DNA from: Deltaproteobacteria bacterium
GTDB lineage: Bacteria; Desulfobacterota; Desulfuromonadia; Desulfuromonadales; BM103
NCBI GenBank assembly: GCA_024636215.1
Contig: JAGXHL010000093.1
Span: forward strand, 73,684-137,683
Direction: 5' to 3'
Length of the DNA: 64,000 nucleotides
The stretch's first letter is position 1. Each line of letters begins with the position of its first letter. Below, piece after piece: positions 19,422 through 29,320 of this stretch. A model generated the notes under the pieces. That model searched no databases. It worked only from the letters and a program-made list of their open reading frames with translations, and was not told the origin of the DNA. The position numbers and the translations under genes were made by a program.

Positions 19422-21209
19422 TTGAATTTCAAAAAACAATTATTTGAACGTTTACGTCTGCCCCTGATTGCCCTGCAACGTTCTTTTCGGATCAGCGAAA
19501 ATACGTTCCTGATCATTCTGGCCGTTGTGATCGGTCTACTGGGTGGTCTGGGAAACTATGCTTTTCGTAAAACCATAGACCTGATTCACTGGGGGGTCTT
19601 CGAGCAGAGTGAGCATTTTTTCGGGTATTCCCTGGAGGAATGGAGCCTGTCCCGGATCGCGGTGGTCTTCTGTCCGGTGATCGGGGGTCTGCTGGTGATC
19701 CCGATCTGGTACTGGTTTGGCGAAGACCTTAAAGGTGGCTTCTCGGCTTTTCTCGAACGGGTCAACCTGCGAGGGGCCAAATTGCGCCTGCGGCCGATTT
19801 TTACCCGCGGTCTGGGAGCGGCAGTGACTATCGGTTCCGGCGGCTCGGCCGGTCAGGAGGGCCCGATCGCCATGATCGGTGGCGCCATCGGTTCCCAGTT
19901 CGGTCAGCTCTTCAAAATGAGCGGTGATCGTCTCAAGGTCCTGGTGGCTTGCGGTGCTGCTGCCGGGGTTGCCGCGACCTTTAATGCGCCAATCGCCGGA
20001 GTCTTTTTTGCCCAGGAAATCGTCCTGCTCTCTTCCTTTGAACTCGCCAGTTTTACTTCGATTGTTATCGCCAGCGGCATGGCGACGGTTGTGTCCCGCG
20101 CCCTGCTCGGCAACGTCCCGGAACTCTATGCGCCCGCTTATTTGGTCAACAGCTACTGGGAATTGCTGCTCTACCTGGCGCTTGGTCTCTTGATCGGCGT
20201 TCTGGCAACCCTGTTCATCGACGCGCATTTTCGCATCAAGGACTATTTTAGCGCACTGAAAATGCCGAAGTTGGTCAAGCCTCTGCTAGGCGGTCTTCTC
20301 GTTGGCGTGATCGGCATTGTCTTTCCCCAGGTCTTCGGCAACGGTTACGAGTTTATCAAGTCGGTTCTGCTCGGCAATGAGACCTGGTATCTGCTTGCCG
20401 CGCTGGTGTTGATCAAGGCGGTTGCGACTTCGATCACTCTTGGTTCAGGTCTGCCTGGCGGCCTGTTTGCTCCCTGCCTCTACCTCGGAGCCGTCGCTGG
20501 CGGTGCCTTCGGTCACATGGCCGTGAAGATCTTTCCCCAGGCCTCGATTGCTCCGGGCGCTTACGCCCTGGTGGGCATGGGGGCTTTTCTTTCGGCGTCG
20601 ACCCACGCGCCGATGACGGCGATCTTCCTGCTTTTTGAGATCACCGACAGTTACGAAGTTATCGTGCCGATCATGTTGACTTGCGTCATTGGCACCTCGA
20701 TTGCCAGGCATTTCAAAAAGGACAGCCTGGAAACAGTCGAACTCTCTCGACTCGGCATCGACCTCGAAGCGGGCAAAGAACGTAATATCATGAAGTCGCT
20801 GCAGGTCGGAGACGTCATGGTTCGAGAAGTGGAGACCATCCCGGAGCATATGACGCTGGGCCAGTTTGCCCGCTTTATTGAAAAAACCCAGCATACCAAT
20901 TTCCCGCTGGTGAATGCTCAGGGGGAGCTGACCGGAATCATCTCTGTCCAGGATTTCATGGGCGTGGTGTTTGAACCCGACCTGATGGATCTGGTGGTGG
21001 TCAAGGAACTCGCTACCACCAGGGTGATCACAGCCCATGCCGACGAGGATCTTGACCAGACCATGCGCAAGATCGGCTACCGCAATATCGAACAAGTGCC
21101 GGTAGTGGACCGCGAAACTCACCGCAAGCTGGTGGGGCTCATCTCCCGGCGGGATATTGTTGCCGCCTATAATCGGGCCCTGATGACCCGTACTTTCGAG
21201 GAAAGCTAG
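19422..21209 (+). CDS. ClC-type chloride channel/transporter with C-terminal CBS pair
   Basis: 595 aa from a TTG at 19422 with GGAG 7 nt upstream, 3 nt after the glmS stop. The membrane part has the ClC signatures GSGGSAGQEGP (with the gating Glu), the second glycine-rich GSGLPGGLFAPCLYLGA segment and the SASTHAPMTA stretch. From about 460 two CBS domains follow (VMVREVETIPEHMTL and TRVITAHADEDLDQTM), likely adenine-nucleotide sensors. It moves chloride, perhaps with protons, across the inner membrane. The link to the neighbouring helicase is only transcriptional. Confidence 0.9.
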   Translation: MNFKKQLFERLRLPLIALQRSFRISENTFLIILAVVIGLLGGLGNYAFRKTIDLIHWGVFEQSEHFFGYSLEEWSLSRIAVVFCPVIGGLLVIPIWYWFGEDLKGGFSAFLERVNLRGAKLRLRPIFTRGLGAAVTIGSGGSAGQEGPIAMIGGAIGSQFGQLFKMSGDRLKVLVACGAAAGVAATFNAPIAGVFFAQEIVLLSSFELASFTSIVIASGMATVVSRALLGNVPELYAPAYLVNSYWELLLYLALGLLIGVLATLFIDAHFRIKDYFSALKMPKLVKPLLGGLLVGVIGIVFPQVFGNGYEFIKSVLLGNETWYLLAALVLIKAVATSITLGSGLPGGLFAPCLYLGAVAGGAFGHMAVKIFPQASIAPGAYALVGMGAFLSASTHAPMTAIFLLFEITDSYEVIVPIMLTCVIGTSIARHFKKDSLETVELSRLGIDLEAGKERNIMKSLQVGDVMVREVETIPEHMTLGQFARFIEKTQHTNFPLVNAQGELTGIISVQDFMGVVFEPDLMDLVVVKELATTRVITAHADEDLDQTMRKIGYRNIEQVPVVDRETHRKLVGLISRRDIVAAYNRALMTRTFEES

Positions 21210-23401
21210 TGGACGATCTGCTCACAGACCTGAATCCGATGCAGCAGCTGGCAGTCAAACATGACACCGGCCCACTGCTGTTGCTTGCCGGGGCCGGCTC
21301 CGGCAAGACCCGCGCCCTCACACATCGGATTGCCTGGCTGATCACGCGGTACAAGGTTGATCCCTGGCAGATTCTCGCCGTGACCTTTACCAACAAGGCC
21401 GCGGGAGAGATGAAGAACCGCCTCGAAGAACTGCTTGGTAATCCCAAAGGCCTATGGGTCAGCACCTTCCACGCCACCTGTGTGCGGATTCTGCGCCAGG
21501 AGATCGGGGCGCTCGGCTTTAGCCGCAACTTCACGATCTACGATGATCAGGACCAGGAGCGGCTGCTGAAAACCCTTCTGCAGGAACTTGGCATCGACGA
21601 CAAGGCTCTCAAACCGCGTGCGGTAGCCTCAGCGATCGACCGGGCCAAAAATCGCGGCATCTGGCCGGACCAGCTTGATGACGGTGATTATCAGGCGGAA
21701 CAGATCACCCGCATCTACACTCTTTACCAGGAGCGCCTGAAGCAGGCCAACGCACTCGATTTTGGTGATCTGCTGATGCAGGTGGTGCGTCTCTTCGAAG
21801 ATCATCCCGCTGTGCTGGACAAGTATCGTCAGCGTTTTCACTATATCCTCGTCGACGAGTTCCAGGACACCAATCAGGTCCAGTACCGGCTGGTGCACCT
21901 GCTCGCTTCGGGCCACGGCAACCTCTGTGTGGTCGGCGATGACGATCAGTCGATCTACCGCTGGCGTGGTGCCGAGGTCGGCAATATCCTGGGTTTTGAA
22001 CGCGACTATCCCGGTTGCGAAACCATCCGGCTGGAACAGAATTATCGTTCGACCAAGACCATTCTCGACGCTGCCGACGCCGTGGTTGCCAACAACACCG
22101 GTCGTAAAGTGAAAAAACTCTGGACCGAGAATGCTATCGGCGAGGGAGTCACGCTCGAAACCTTGCCCGATGACCTTGAAGAGGGCCGTTTCCTGGCGAG
22201 TGAAATCACCCGCCTCAAGCGCAATGGTCGCCACCTGCGCGACATCGCTATCTTCTATCGCACCAACGCCCAGTCGCGGGTCATCGAGGAATCGCTGCGC
22301 AACGAGCGTATCCCCTACGTGATGTTCGGTGGAGTGAAGTTTTATTCGCGCATGGAGATCAAGGATATCCTCGCCTACCTGAGGATTCTCAGCAACCCGG
22401 CCGATTCGGTTTCGGCACGACGTATCATCAACGTCCCCGCGCGCGGCATCGGTGCTGTCACCGTCAACAAGCTTGCACCCTTTGAAGCCGATGCCGGGGG
22501 ATTTTTACCTGCCTGCAAAAAAGCCCTGGAGCGCGGGGCTTTAAAAGGCGCTGCGGCAACCAAGGTCAAGGCCTTTGTCGACCTGCTTGAGGATTTTCAG
22601 CAACGTGCTATCGAAACCCCCTACCCGCAGCTCACCGCCGAGTTGATCGAAGAGACCGGCTACGGGCCGCTGCTGCGCAGCGAGAAAACCGAAGAGGCAC
22701 GCAACCGTATGGACAACCTGCAGCAGCTCCTGGCGGGGATGGAAGAACACTTCGCCAAAGAAGGCACCTTGCAGGACTACCTGGAGCAGGTCGCGTTGAT
22801 TACCGACCTCGACTCTTACGATCAGAGTCTCGACCGGGTGACCTTGATGACCCTGCATGCAGCCAAAGGTCTCGAGTTCCCGCTGGTCTTCATGGTCGGC
22901 ATGGAAGAGGATCTTTTCCCTCATAGCCGTTCCGCCAACGGCCCTGAAGAACTGGAAGAAGAGCGCCGCCTTTGCTACGTCGGTATGACCCGCGCCATGG
23001 AGAAGCTCTACCTGACCCATGCCCGCCGCCGCCGGATCTTTGGTGATTATCAGTTCAACCCGCCCAGCCGCTTTCTGGCGGAAATCCCCGATAAATTGCT
23101 CGCTCAGCCTGCTGCAAGCGGCCTGCGCAAGACTGCCAGTCACAACCTGGCCTCTCTTTTCGACCCGTCTGAACCGGATTTCTCAGCCGAAGAACTCTTT
23201 ATCGATGACGACGAAGTTCGCATCGTCCCCGATGCTGAGGAGGGTCTGCGTATCGGTTTGCAGGTTCGGCATATCAAGTTTGGCGTGGGCACTGTGCGTC
23301 GCCTTGAAGGGCAGGGCGATAGCCAGAAAGTTACGATTTATTTTCACCGTATTGGCCCGAAAAAACTCCTGGTCAAGTTCGCCGGACTTGAACCTGCCTG
23401 A
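21209..23401 (+). CDS. pcrA: UvrD/PcrA-type superfamily 1 DNA helicase
   Basis: 730 aa from a GTG at 21209 whose G is the last base of the preceding stop. Motifs in order: Walker A AGAGSGKTRALTHR, motif Ia TFTNKAAGEMK, Walker B VDEFQDTN, motif III GDDDQSIYRWRGA, motif IV QNYRST, motif V TLHAAKGLEFP and motif VI CYVGMTRA. The C-terminus (IGLQVRHIKFGVGTVRRLEG) is the Tudor-like tail that contacts RNA polymerase in PcrA/UvrD. The enzyme unwinds 3'-5' in excision repair, mismatch repair and replication-transcription conflicts. Confidence 0.94.
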   Translation: MDDLLTDLNPMQQLAVKHDTGPLLLLAGAGSGKTRALTHRIAWLITRYKVDPWQILAVTFTNKAAGEMKNRLEELLGNPKGLWVSTFHATCVRILRQEIGALGFSRNFTIYDDQDQERLLKTLLQELGIDDKALKPRAVASAIDRAKNRGIWPDQLDDGDYQAEQITRIYTLYQERLKQANALDFGDLLMQVVRLFEDHPAVLDKYRQRFHYILVDEFQDTNQVQYRLVHLLASGHGNLCVVGDDDQSIYRWRGAEVGNILGFERDYPGCETIRLEQNYRSTKTILDAADAVVANNTGRKVKKLWTENAIGEGVTLETLPDDLEEGRFLASEITRLKRNGRHLRDIAIFYRTNAQSRVIEESLRNERIPYVMFGGVKFYSRMEIKDILAYLRILSNPADSVSARRIINVPARGIGAVTVNKLAPFEADAGGFLPACKKALERGALKGAAATKVKAFVDLLEDFQQRAIETPYPQLTAELIEETGYGPLLRSEKTEEARNRMDNLQQLLAGMEEHFAKEGTLQDYLEQVALITDLDSYDQSLDRVTLMTLHAAKGLEFPLVFMVGMEEDLFPHSRSANGPEELEEERRLCYVGMTRAMEKLYLTHARRRRIFGDYQFNPPSRFLAEIPDKLLAQPAASGLRKTASHNLASLFDPSEPDFSAEELFIDDDEVRIVPDAEEGLRIGLQVRHIKFGVGTVRRLEGQGDSQKVTIYFHRIGPKKLLVKFAGLEPA

Positions 23402-23545
23402 GCATCAATAAGCTGGCAATCTTCCTAAAATCTGTTAAGCATTAAATTGCCATCAAGGAGCCAGGTCTGGATAACAAAAATTCTTTGGGTTGTCAGCTTC
23501 GCGCCTTGTTGGTCAATAAAACTCCATGCAAAGGGGGAATGATCG

Positions 23546-24988
23546 ATGAATAGATTGGTCTTGTTGCTTGCCGTCGGTTTCTTGTTTACTTCTACAGCTG
23601 TATCCGCAGTCAGAGCGGATGAGATCGTCAGTACGCTGGCCGACCAGCAGGAAGTTGCGGTCACCATCTACAACAATGATCTGGCCCTGGTCCGTGATCA
23701 GCGTCAGGTTGATTTGCCGGAAGGGACAGTCGATCTGGCTCTGCGCGAAGTCAGCGCCCGCATTCGACCGGAAACGGCACTTTTGAGCAGCCTGACCCGT
23801 CCCGGTGGCTTGACGATTCTGGAGCAGAATTTTGATTTCGACCTGTTGACGCCTGATAAGCTGCTGGAAAAATATGTCGGCAGAGATGTGCAGCTGGTCC
23901 GCACCCACCCCGAGACGGGCAACGATCTATTTGAAACCGCCCGGGTTCTCTCTGCTAACAACGGTGTGGTGCTGAAGATCGATGATCGTATCGAGACCGG
24001 CGCCCCAGGACGACTGGTTTTCCCCGATGTACCGAAAAACCTGCGTGACCGGCCGACCCTGGTGGTGACGCTCGATAATGCACAGGGCGGTCAGCAGCTA
24101 TTGGAACTCAATTACCTGACCAGTGGTCTGGGTTGGCGCGCAGATTACGTGGCGGAGCTGAATGCCGAAGACTCTGCGCTGGACCTGTCCGGTTGGGTGA
24201 CCTTGACCAATCAGAGCGGTACGACTTACGGCAACGCTCTGCTGCAACTGGTTGCCGGAGATGTCAATCGCGTGCCGGACCAGATGCAAGTTCGCAAGGC
24301 CGTGATGATGGAGGCCGTTGCAGACGTGGCGATGGCCCCGCAAATGCAGGAAGAAAGCCTTTTTGAATACCACCTCTACTCGCTGCAGAGGCCAACCACG
24401 ATTCGTGACAAGCAGACCAAACAGGTTTCACTTCTGAATGCGTCCGGCGTACCCGTCCAGAAAGAATTCCGCCTGCAGGGCAGTCCTTTCTACTACAGTG
24501 GCAGGCAGGGTGATCTGGGGCAGAAACTCAAAGTCGGCGTTTTTGTCGAATTTGACAATCGCAAAGAGGACAATCTGGGGATGCCGCTGCCGAAAGGGAT
24601 CGTGCGGGTCTATAAACAGGATAAGGCGGGTCGCCCTCAGTTTGTTGGCGAAGACCGTATCGATCATACCCCGGAAAATGAAACCCTGCGCCTCAAGCTT
24701 GGTGACGCTTTTGATGTGACTGCGGATCGCAAACAGACTGATTTCCGTAAGTTGGGTGGCGATGGTCGCTACAACTATCGTTACGAGAGTGCCTTCGAAA
24801 TTAACTTGCACAATGCCAAGGATGAAGAAGTGACCGTGACGGTTGCCGAACCGGTGCCTGGCGATTGGCGGATGCTCAGTGAGAGTCACAAGCACGACAA
24901 GGCTTCATCCGATACGGCGGTCTGGAAGATCACGGTTCCTGCCAAAGGCGAGGTTATGCTGAGTTACCGGGTTGAGGTGAAGTATTAG
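23546..24988 (+). CDS. secreted DUF4139 protein
   Basis: 480 aa with a Sec signal peptide (MNRLVLLLAVGFLFTSTAVS, cleavage near AVRA-DE). The rest fits DUF4139: the start VTIYNNDLALVRDQRQV, the middle YLTSGLGWRADYVAEL, and the C-terminal beta-rich domain ending VPAKGEVMLSYRVEV. No enzyme motif is seen and the family is uncharacterised; a periplasmic or surface beta-sandwich role is likely. GGGGGA lies before the ATG at 23546, and a strong terminator follows. Confidence 0.8.
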   Translation: MNRLVLLLAVGFLFTSTAVSAVRADEIVSTLADQQEVAVTIYNNDLALVRDQRQVDLPEGTVDLALREVSARIRPETALLSSLTRPGGLTILEQNFDFDLLTPDKLLEKYVGRDVQLVRTHPETGNDLFETARVLSANNGVVLKIDDRIETGAPGRLVFPDVPKNLRDRPTLVVTLDNAQGGQQLLELNYLTSGLGWRADYVAELNAEDSALDLSGWVTLTNQSGTTYGNALLQLVAGDVNRVPDQMQVRKAVMMEAVADVAMAPQMQEESLFEYHLYSLQRPTTIRDKQTKQVSLLNASGVPVQKEFRLQGSPFYYSGRQGDLGQKLKVGVFVEFDNRKEDNLGMPLPKGIVRVYKQDKAGRPQFVGEDRIDHTPENETLRLKLGDAFDVTADRKQTDFRKLGGDGRYNYRYESAFEINLHNAKDEEVTVTVAEPVPGDWRMLSESHKHDKASSDTAVWKITVPAKGEVMLSYRVEVKY

Positions 24989-25027
24989 AAACCGCTGGTG
25001 CATGGCGTGTAGTGCGAGCAGATATGT

Positions 25028-25057
25028 AAAAAGGGGCGGCCAAGACCGCCCCTTTTT
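25028..25057. terminator. bidirectional terminator
   Basis: A perfect 12-bp stem (AAAAAGGGGCGG at 25028-25039 and CCGCCCCTTTTT at 25046-25057) with a 6-nt loop lies between the converging DUF4139 and adhesin genes. Confidence 0.9.
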
Positions 25058-25165
25058 ATGGGTAAACATTTCAGTGGCTCATGATCAGGTGGAGTAAAAA
25101 GTCACCCATCTTTTCGATGTTGCCTCAGACGCGAGCCGCAATTCCTGCCCTGACTGTGTCGATCC

Positions 25166-27916
25166 TTAGGTTGCAAAGGTGTCGATGTTAATCTGGTTGC
25201 CATTGCTGTCCACAGTATTAATAAGTTCAGTCAGTGAGCCACTGAAGCCAGAATCATAGTCAGCCCCAACACCCGCGAGGGTGACAATAGTTGGACTCCC
25301 GGGGTCTCCCACGTTCGGAATCGTCAGGGTTAAATCTGTCCCGTCATTGGCTACCGTCACACTATCAGTGAAGAGGGCAAGATCGTCCCCGTCAATATCA
25401 CTGTCCTCGTCAAGATCGAGCAGATCAGTGAAGCTCAAGACGTCTCCGCCCACATTGTAGCCGTCGCCGACATTGAAATCAGCAAGAGTGTTGGACCCTT
25501 CACCACCCTGTGCAGTAAACAAGAAGACATCTTCACCCTCACCGCCGACGAGGATGTCGTTACCGAGGCCGCCGGTGATCATATCATCTCCTGAGCCGCC
25601 AGTTATAACGTCTTCCCCAGAGCTTCCTTGCAGCGTTTCATTACTCGAGAAAGTCAAGTTGATGGTCTGCACTGCCGTGGCGTCGTTATCTGCGTCCGTT
25701 CCGACGAGAGTAACTCCGGTGCTCTGGTCTAGTGTGCCATCGGCAACCAATATGTTGATTCCTCCGATTTTATAAGAAGTACCTTCCGCCGCAGAGAACT
25801 CGATTGTATCGAATAGGCTGCCAACCTCCAAAGGGCCAAGCGAGTACTCTTGCAAATTGCTTGATGAAGTATCAGAACCTGTTCCGTCTATCGTTCCGCT
25901 TGCCGCAACATTGCCATCCAGGTAGGCCGTCCAGGAAAGTTGTTCCCCCGCTCCGAACGCAATCGTAGAAAAATTGATGGTGGATAGGTTGGCGGATTCG
26001 AATGCACCATCGACGGGATCACCTGTCGAGCTATCCCAGGAGTCAGCTTTGGCGAATTCGAGGACCAGAGTGTCATTGTCACCCTTATCGTTGTTTGCAA
26101 CATCCTGGCCGCCACCAACGCCGAAGAAATCGTCTCTGGTATTGACGGTTTCCATTAAATTATCATCCGCATCATATGCCGAGGCCTTCAATTCAACGCC
26201 TACATTTCCATTGTCATTTGACATGCCGGTTATCAGGTAAAAATCGGAATTGCTGCCCGAGATGTCGCTGGTGCTGAATTGAGCGAATACTTGCAACGCG
26301 TCAAGTGTTTCGTGCATTTGCAGGGTGTATTCACCCGTGGCGGGATCTGCAGAAATCGAGTAGACGTCTGTTGTTCCGTCAGCAGTTTTAGCAGTCAGAG
26401 AGCCATCTTCAGCTTCTGTGTATTTGAGTTTGCTGCCGCCGAATGTCAGGTAGCTGGACAATGTTTCACCCTCATGCTCATAAGAAGCCTTGATAAAACC
26501 ATCCGCGTCAACACTTGTGGCGGCAGCGGAGAAAGTTAGTGCTGCTCCGTTGCTGTCTGCGCCTGACTTGAAGCCAGTGTCGGCAACCAGTTCAACGCCA
26601 GCTTCAGCTGTGATGACTGCATTGGGGACATTTCCTATTGAAGGGGAATCATCTTCGATGTGGACCGTCAGGGTGCCTGTAGAAGACTGGAATCCATCGC
26701 TGGCTCTTACCGTCACGTCAAAAGAGGCGACATCTTCAACGTTGACTCCCGGATGGTCGATTGGTCCTTTAAGGGTTACTGTATAATCGCCGTTGCTCGC
26801 AATGGAGATAGTTGCGACAGGAGTGCTTCCTGCCATGCCAGTCAACGTGTTTGTGCCGCTACCCGTCCAAGTGACAGCCACGCCGTTCGAGGTAAACTCA
26901 CCATCAACTGGAGGATCTTCGAGGGTTAGCGAAAGGCTGTCGCCATCAGCATCAGAGACTGCAATGTTGCCGGTAAAGGTAACGGAGTCGGATACATCAC
27001 TTGGCGAGCCAACAGTGTCGGGGATTCCGTCTAGTAAGCCTTCTTCAGAGACGGTAGCTGAAGCGTTGCCAACCACAGGAACGTCGTTGACCGGGGTGAT
27101 GGCGATGTCGAGCGTCGAGGTGACGGTGTCGATGCCGTCGGTAACGGTGTAGGTCGCCTGGGGGACCGGGCCGTTGTAGTCGGCCAGCGGTGTGAAGGTG
27201 TAGCCCCCGTCGGCAGCGATGGTCAGGGCCCCGACGTTGGCAATCGTCGCCGTCTGTCCGGCGTTATAGGTGGTGCCGTCTACGCTAAAGTCGACCACGC
27301 TGGCCGGTCCACCGTCGGGATCGACCGTGTTGGCCAGAACGTTCCCGGTGGCCTGGGTGTCTTCATCGATGGTCACCGACTCGTTGCCGTCGGCCAGGTC
27401 GTTGAGCGCATCAGGAGGCAGATTCTCGGCTGGTAGGGGCTGCTGCTCGTCTTCAACCACCTGAGGGGCCCCAGCATCGAAGGTATCCGGATCCTGAACG
27501 CCAAGCTTATCAATACCGCCCAGCGCATCACCCATGTCATCAACATAAGCACTTGATCCACCACTGGCAGGTGCTTCGCCAGCCGCAGTTTCCGGAACCT
27601 CGAGGTTCCAGGCCGCAACCAATGCATCGATCGGAATGATGCTGCCATCCTCCAGCATGATGGAAGTGACTTCACCGTCGTTGATGTTTGCAGCAAAATC
27701 CACGAAGGTCAGAACCGCGCCGTTATCCAAGGTGAAAACGAGGTCAGTGCCCACAAACTCCTGGGTGCTTTCTGTGCCCGGGTCAAAATTTATCTGTGGG
27801 ATCTGCTCTGCTTGCAGCGTGACGGTCACAGCCTGCCCTGGTTCGGGAGTCGGTACGACAACTGTATTGGCTGCTGTTACTTCATCCTGGATACTGGTAG
27901 TGTTTTCGTTTGCCAT
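25166..27916 (-). CDS. LapA-type RTX adhesin with N-terminal retention module and TAAG cleavage site
   Basis: 916 aa. Residues 1-109 match a LapA retention module (VTVTLQAEQIPQINF, VFTLDNGAVLTFVDF, IMLEDGSIIPIDAL). This is followed by T110-A111-A112-G113, the same motif at nearly the same position as the LapG cleavage site of Pseudomonas LapA. Next come an Ala/Gly/Ser linker, cadherin/Ig-like repeats (VTFTGNIAVSDADGDSLSLT type), a large globular domain, RTX nonapeptides (GGSGDDMITGGLGNDILVGG), and a C-terminal type I secretion signal region. Acidic residues dominate. In the Lap model the N-terminus stays in the TolC pore until LapG cuts it. It is much smaller than LapA itself. It lies 42 nt downstream of the PilZ gene, probably in one operon. 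Confidence 0.88.
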   Translation of the reverse strand: MANENTTSIQDEVTAANTVVVPTPEPGQAVTVTLQAEQIPQINFDPGTESTQEFVGTDLVFTLDNGAVLTFVDFAANINDGEVTSIMLEDGSIIPIDALVAAWNLEVPETAAGEAPASGGSSAYVDDMGDALGGIDKLGVQDPDTFDAGAPQVVEDEQQPLPAENLPPDALNDLADGNESVTIDEDTQATGNVLANTVDPDGGPASVVDFSVDGTTYNAGQTATIANVGALTIAADGGYTFTPLADYNGPVPQATYTVTDGIDTVTSTLDIAITPVNDVPVVGNASATVSEEGLLDGIPDTVGSPSDVSDSVTFTGNIAVSDADGDSLSLTLEDPPVDGEFTSNGVAVTWTGSGTNTLTGMAGSTPVATISIASNGDYTVTLKGPIDHPGVNVEDVASFDVTVRASDGFQSSTGTLTVHIEDDSPSIGNVPNAVITAEAGVELVADTGFKSGADSNGAALTFSAAATSVDADGFIKASYEHEGETLSSYLTFGGSKLKYTEAEDGSLTAKTADGTTDVYSISADPATGEYTLQMHETLDALQVFAQFSTSDISGSNSDFYLITGMSNDNGNVGVELKASAYDADDNLMETVNTRDDFFGVGGGQDVANNDKGDNDTLVLEFAKADSWDSSTGDPVDGAFESANLSTINFSTIAFGAGEQLSWTAYLDGNVAASGTIDGTGSDTSSSNLQEYSLGPLEVGSLFDTIEFSAAEGTSYKIGGINILVADGTLDQSTGVTLVGTDADNDATAVQTINLTFSSNETLQGSSGEDVITGGSGDDMITGGLGNDILVGGEGEDVFLFTAQGGEGSNTLADFNVGDGYNVGGDVLSFTDLLDLDEDSDIDGDDLALFTDSVTVANDGTDLTLTIPNVGDPGSPTIVTLAGVGADYDSGFSGSLTELINTVDSNGNQINIDTFAT

Positions 27917-27958
27917 GGTTATCTCTCTCCTGATCCTGCTTGCAGGTTAAGTGCCTTT

Positions 27959-28249
27959 TTAATGGAGGTACTGAAAATCATTTATTTTAGCGGCGATGCC
28001 AAATTTGTCGCCGAGTTGCTCGATGCGAATCACTTCACCCTGACAGTCCAACTTGATTGGTTTCCCTGGCAGAGCATAATTGAGATCGAGTGAAAAGCTA
28101 AAAGACCCACCATGATCAAAAAACTGATCAGTCAGGAAATAAATGCCTGTCCAACTGACATCGCGCGTCATGCCTTTTGTTTGTCCTATGTAGACCGGAA
28201 CCTCAGTCTGGATACGCTGTGAAGCCCTTTTCTCAGAAAGATTGGTCAT
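27959..28249 (-). CDS. PilZ domain c-di-GMP receptor protein
   Basis: 96 aa, a stand-alone PilZ domain. Both c-di-GMP contacts are present: R-x-x-x-R in KRASQRIQTEVPV near the N-terminus and D-x-S-x-x-G in DVSWTGIYF. The ribosome binding site is AAGGAG. It is the first gene of the putative pilZ-adhesin operon. By placement it should report c-di-GMP to adhesin export or expression. The palindrome TATAAC-N4-GTTATA lies 80 bp upstream of its start. Confidence 0.88.
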   Translation of the reverse strand: MTNLSEKRASQRIQTEVPVYIGQTKGMTRDVSWTGIYFLTDQFFDHGGSFSFSLDLNYALPGKPIKLDCQGEVIRIEQLGDKFGIAAKINDFQYLH

Positions 28250-28509
28250 GGTCTTCTCCTTATCGTTGTCAATTCTAACTCTTTTAGTTTTAGCAACAAT
28301 TTATCAATAGATTGAATTGCCTATAACCTTGGTTATACTTTTGTTCGAAATTAGTCGATAAATCAGGATTTTTGGAGTTTCCAAGCTTTCAGTGCAGGGC
28401 AAAGAGCAAAGACTTTGTGCTTCCCCTGACGCTAAACTTTGTCAATCTCTGCCAATTGCGGTAGACTTGCTCGTCAGTTTGTTGGCTGCGATGTTTTTAT
28501 GGAGTTATT
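28250..28509. promoter_or_regulatory. divergent regulatory region between pilZ and the response regulator gene
   Basis: 260 bp, AT-rich, between divergent starts. It contains the TATAAC-N4-GTTATA palindrome at 28322-28337. I could not pick unambiguous -10/-35 pairs. Confidence 0.5.
28322..28337. promoter_or_regulatory. operator candidate TATAACC-TT-GGTTATA (7-2-7)
   Basis: A perfect inverted heptamer with a 2-bp centre. The same TATAAC-N4-GTTATA core recurs at 30770-30785 in the other intergenic region of the adhesin locus. NarL-family regulators bind inverted heptamers spaced by 2 bp, and a NarL-type regulator is encoded from 28510. Confidence 0.6.
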
Positions 28510-29148
28510 ATGACCATTAAACTGGTTGCTGCTGATTCACATCCTCTCTCTCTGCTTGGCTTGTCCCAGTTGTTGAAAGCAGAGCCCGGCTTTGATCTCG
28601 CTGCCAGTTGCAAGACGGCTGAAGAAACCATGCGAGCCGTTTGGAAAGAGCGGCCAGATCTCCTGGTTATTGATATCAATCTGCCGGATCGAAATGGTCT
28701 TGAATTGATCAACGAGCTGAAAAACAGTTCGCTTGAGGTCAAAATCGTTATTCTGACTACGGCCATGGATGAAGACCAGACGATAGATGCTCTCCGTTAT
28801 GGTGTTAAGGGTGTGGTGCTGAAGGACATGCCTACTCGCCTGCTTCTGCAGTGTCTGCAAAAGGTGGCGGCCGGGGGCTTGTGGATGGAAAAAGAGTCAA
28901 TCGGTCATGCCTTTGAAAAGATGCTGCATCGAGAGGCGGGGATGAGGCGCCTGGCCACAATCCTGACGGCAAGGGAAACGGAAGTCATGCGCTGTGTCGC
29001 CGGCGGCCTGAGCAATCAGCAGATTGCTGAAAAGCTGATTGTCCAAGAGGGAACGATCAAGATTCACGTTCACAATATTTATCGCAAGCTTGGCATTAGT
29101 AACCGGGTTGACCTGACCTTGTACGCACAGAAAAGAGGCCTGGTCTAG
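28510..29148 (+). CDS. NarL/FixJ-type response regulator
   Basis: 212 aa. Receiver domain with acidic residues near D9, phospho-acceptor D55 (LLVIDINLPDRNG), T83/T84 and K105. A LuxR-type helix-turn-helix follows from about 145 (LTARETEVMRCVAGGLSNQQIAEKL...VHNIYRKLGI). No histidine kinase gene is adjacent, so it is an orphan in this window. Its position between the PilZ-adhesin operon and the secretion genes, plus the 7-2-7 palindromes in both flanking control regions, makes it the likely regulator of the adhesin system. The stop codon overlaps palindromic element family 1. Confidence 0.92.
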   Translation: MTIKLVAADSHPLSLLGLSQLLKAEPGFDLAASCKTAEETMRAVWKERPDLLVIDINLPDRNGLELINELKNSSLEVKIVILTTAMDEDQTIDALRYGVKGVVLKDMPTRLLLQCLQKVAAGGLWMEKESIGHAFEKMLHREAGMRRLATILTARETEVMRCVAGGLSNQQIAEKLIVQEGTIKIHVHNIYRKLGISNRVDLTLYAQKRGLV

Positions 29149-29210
29149 CAGCCTGTCGGATTATACGGGCCGAGCGAAAATCCGGCTCATGGATAGTCCG
29201 ACAAGCTGCT
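29147..29210. repeat. palindromic element family 1, short copy (64 bp)
   Basis: AGCAGCCTGTCGGA (29147-29160) and TCCGACAAGCTGCT (29197-29210) are inverted repeats with one mismatch. The interior matches the two flanks of the 165-bp copy at 10481-10645 in opposite orientation, without its middle. Like that copy it starts at the AG of a gene's TAG stop. Confidence 0.75.
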
Positions 29211-29233
29211 TGTCCCGGAACTTTTCAGCCGTC

Positions 29234-29280
29234 AAAAACTAACGGCCGCCTCGCATGAAGTGAGGCGGCCGTTAGTTTTT
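29234..29280. terminator. strong bidirectional terminator
   Basis: A perfect 19-bp stem (29234-29252 and 29262-29280; core ACGGCCGCCTC) with a 9-nt loop and five terminal A/T pairs separates the converging response regulator and TolC genes. Confidence 0.93.
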
Positions 29281-29320
29281 AGTGTGACAAGTCCCTATGG
29301 AGAGAGAAGCAGTCTGTGAG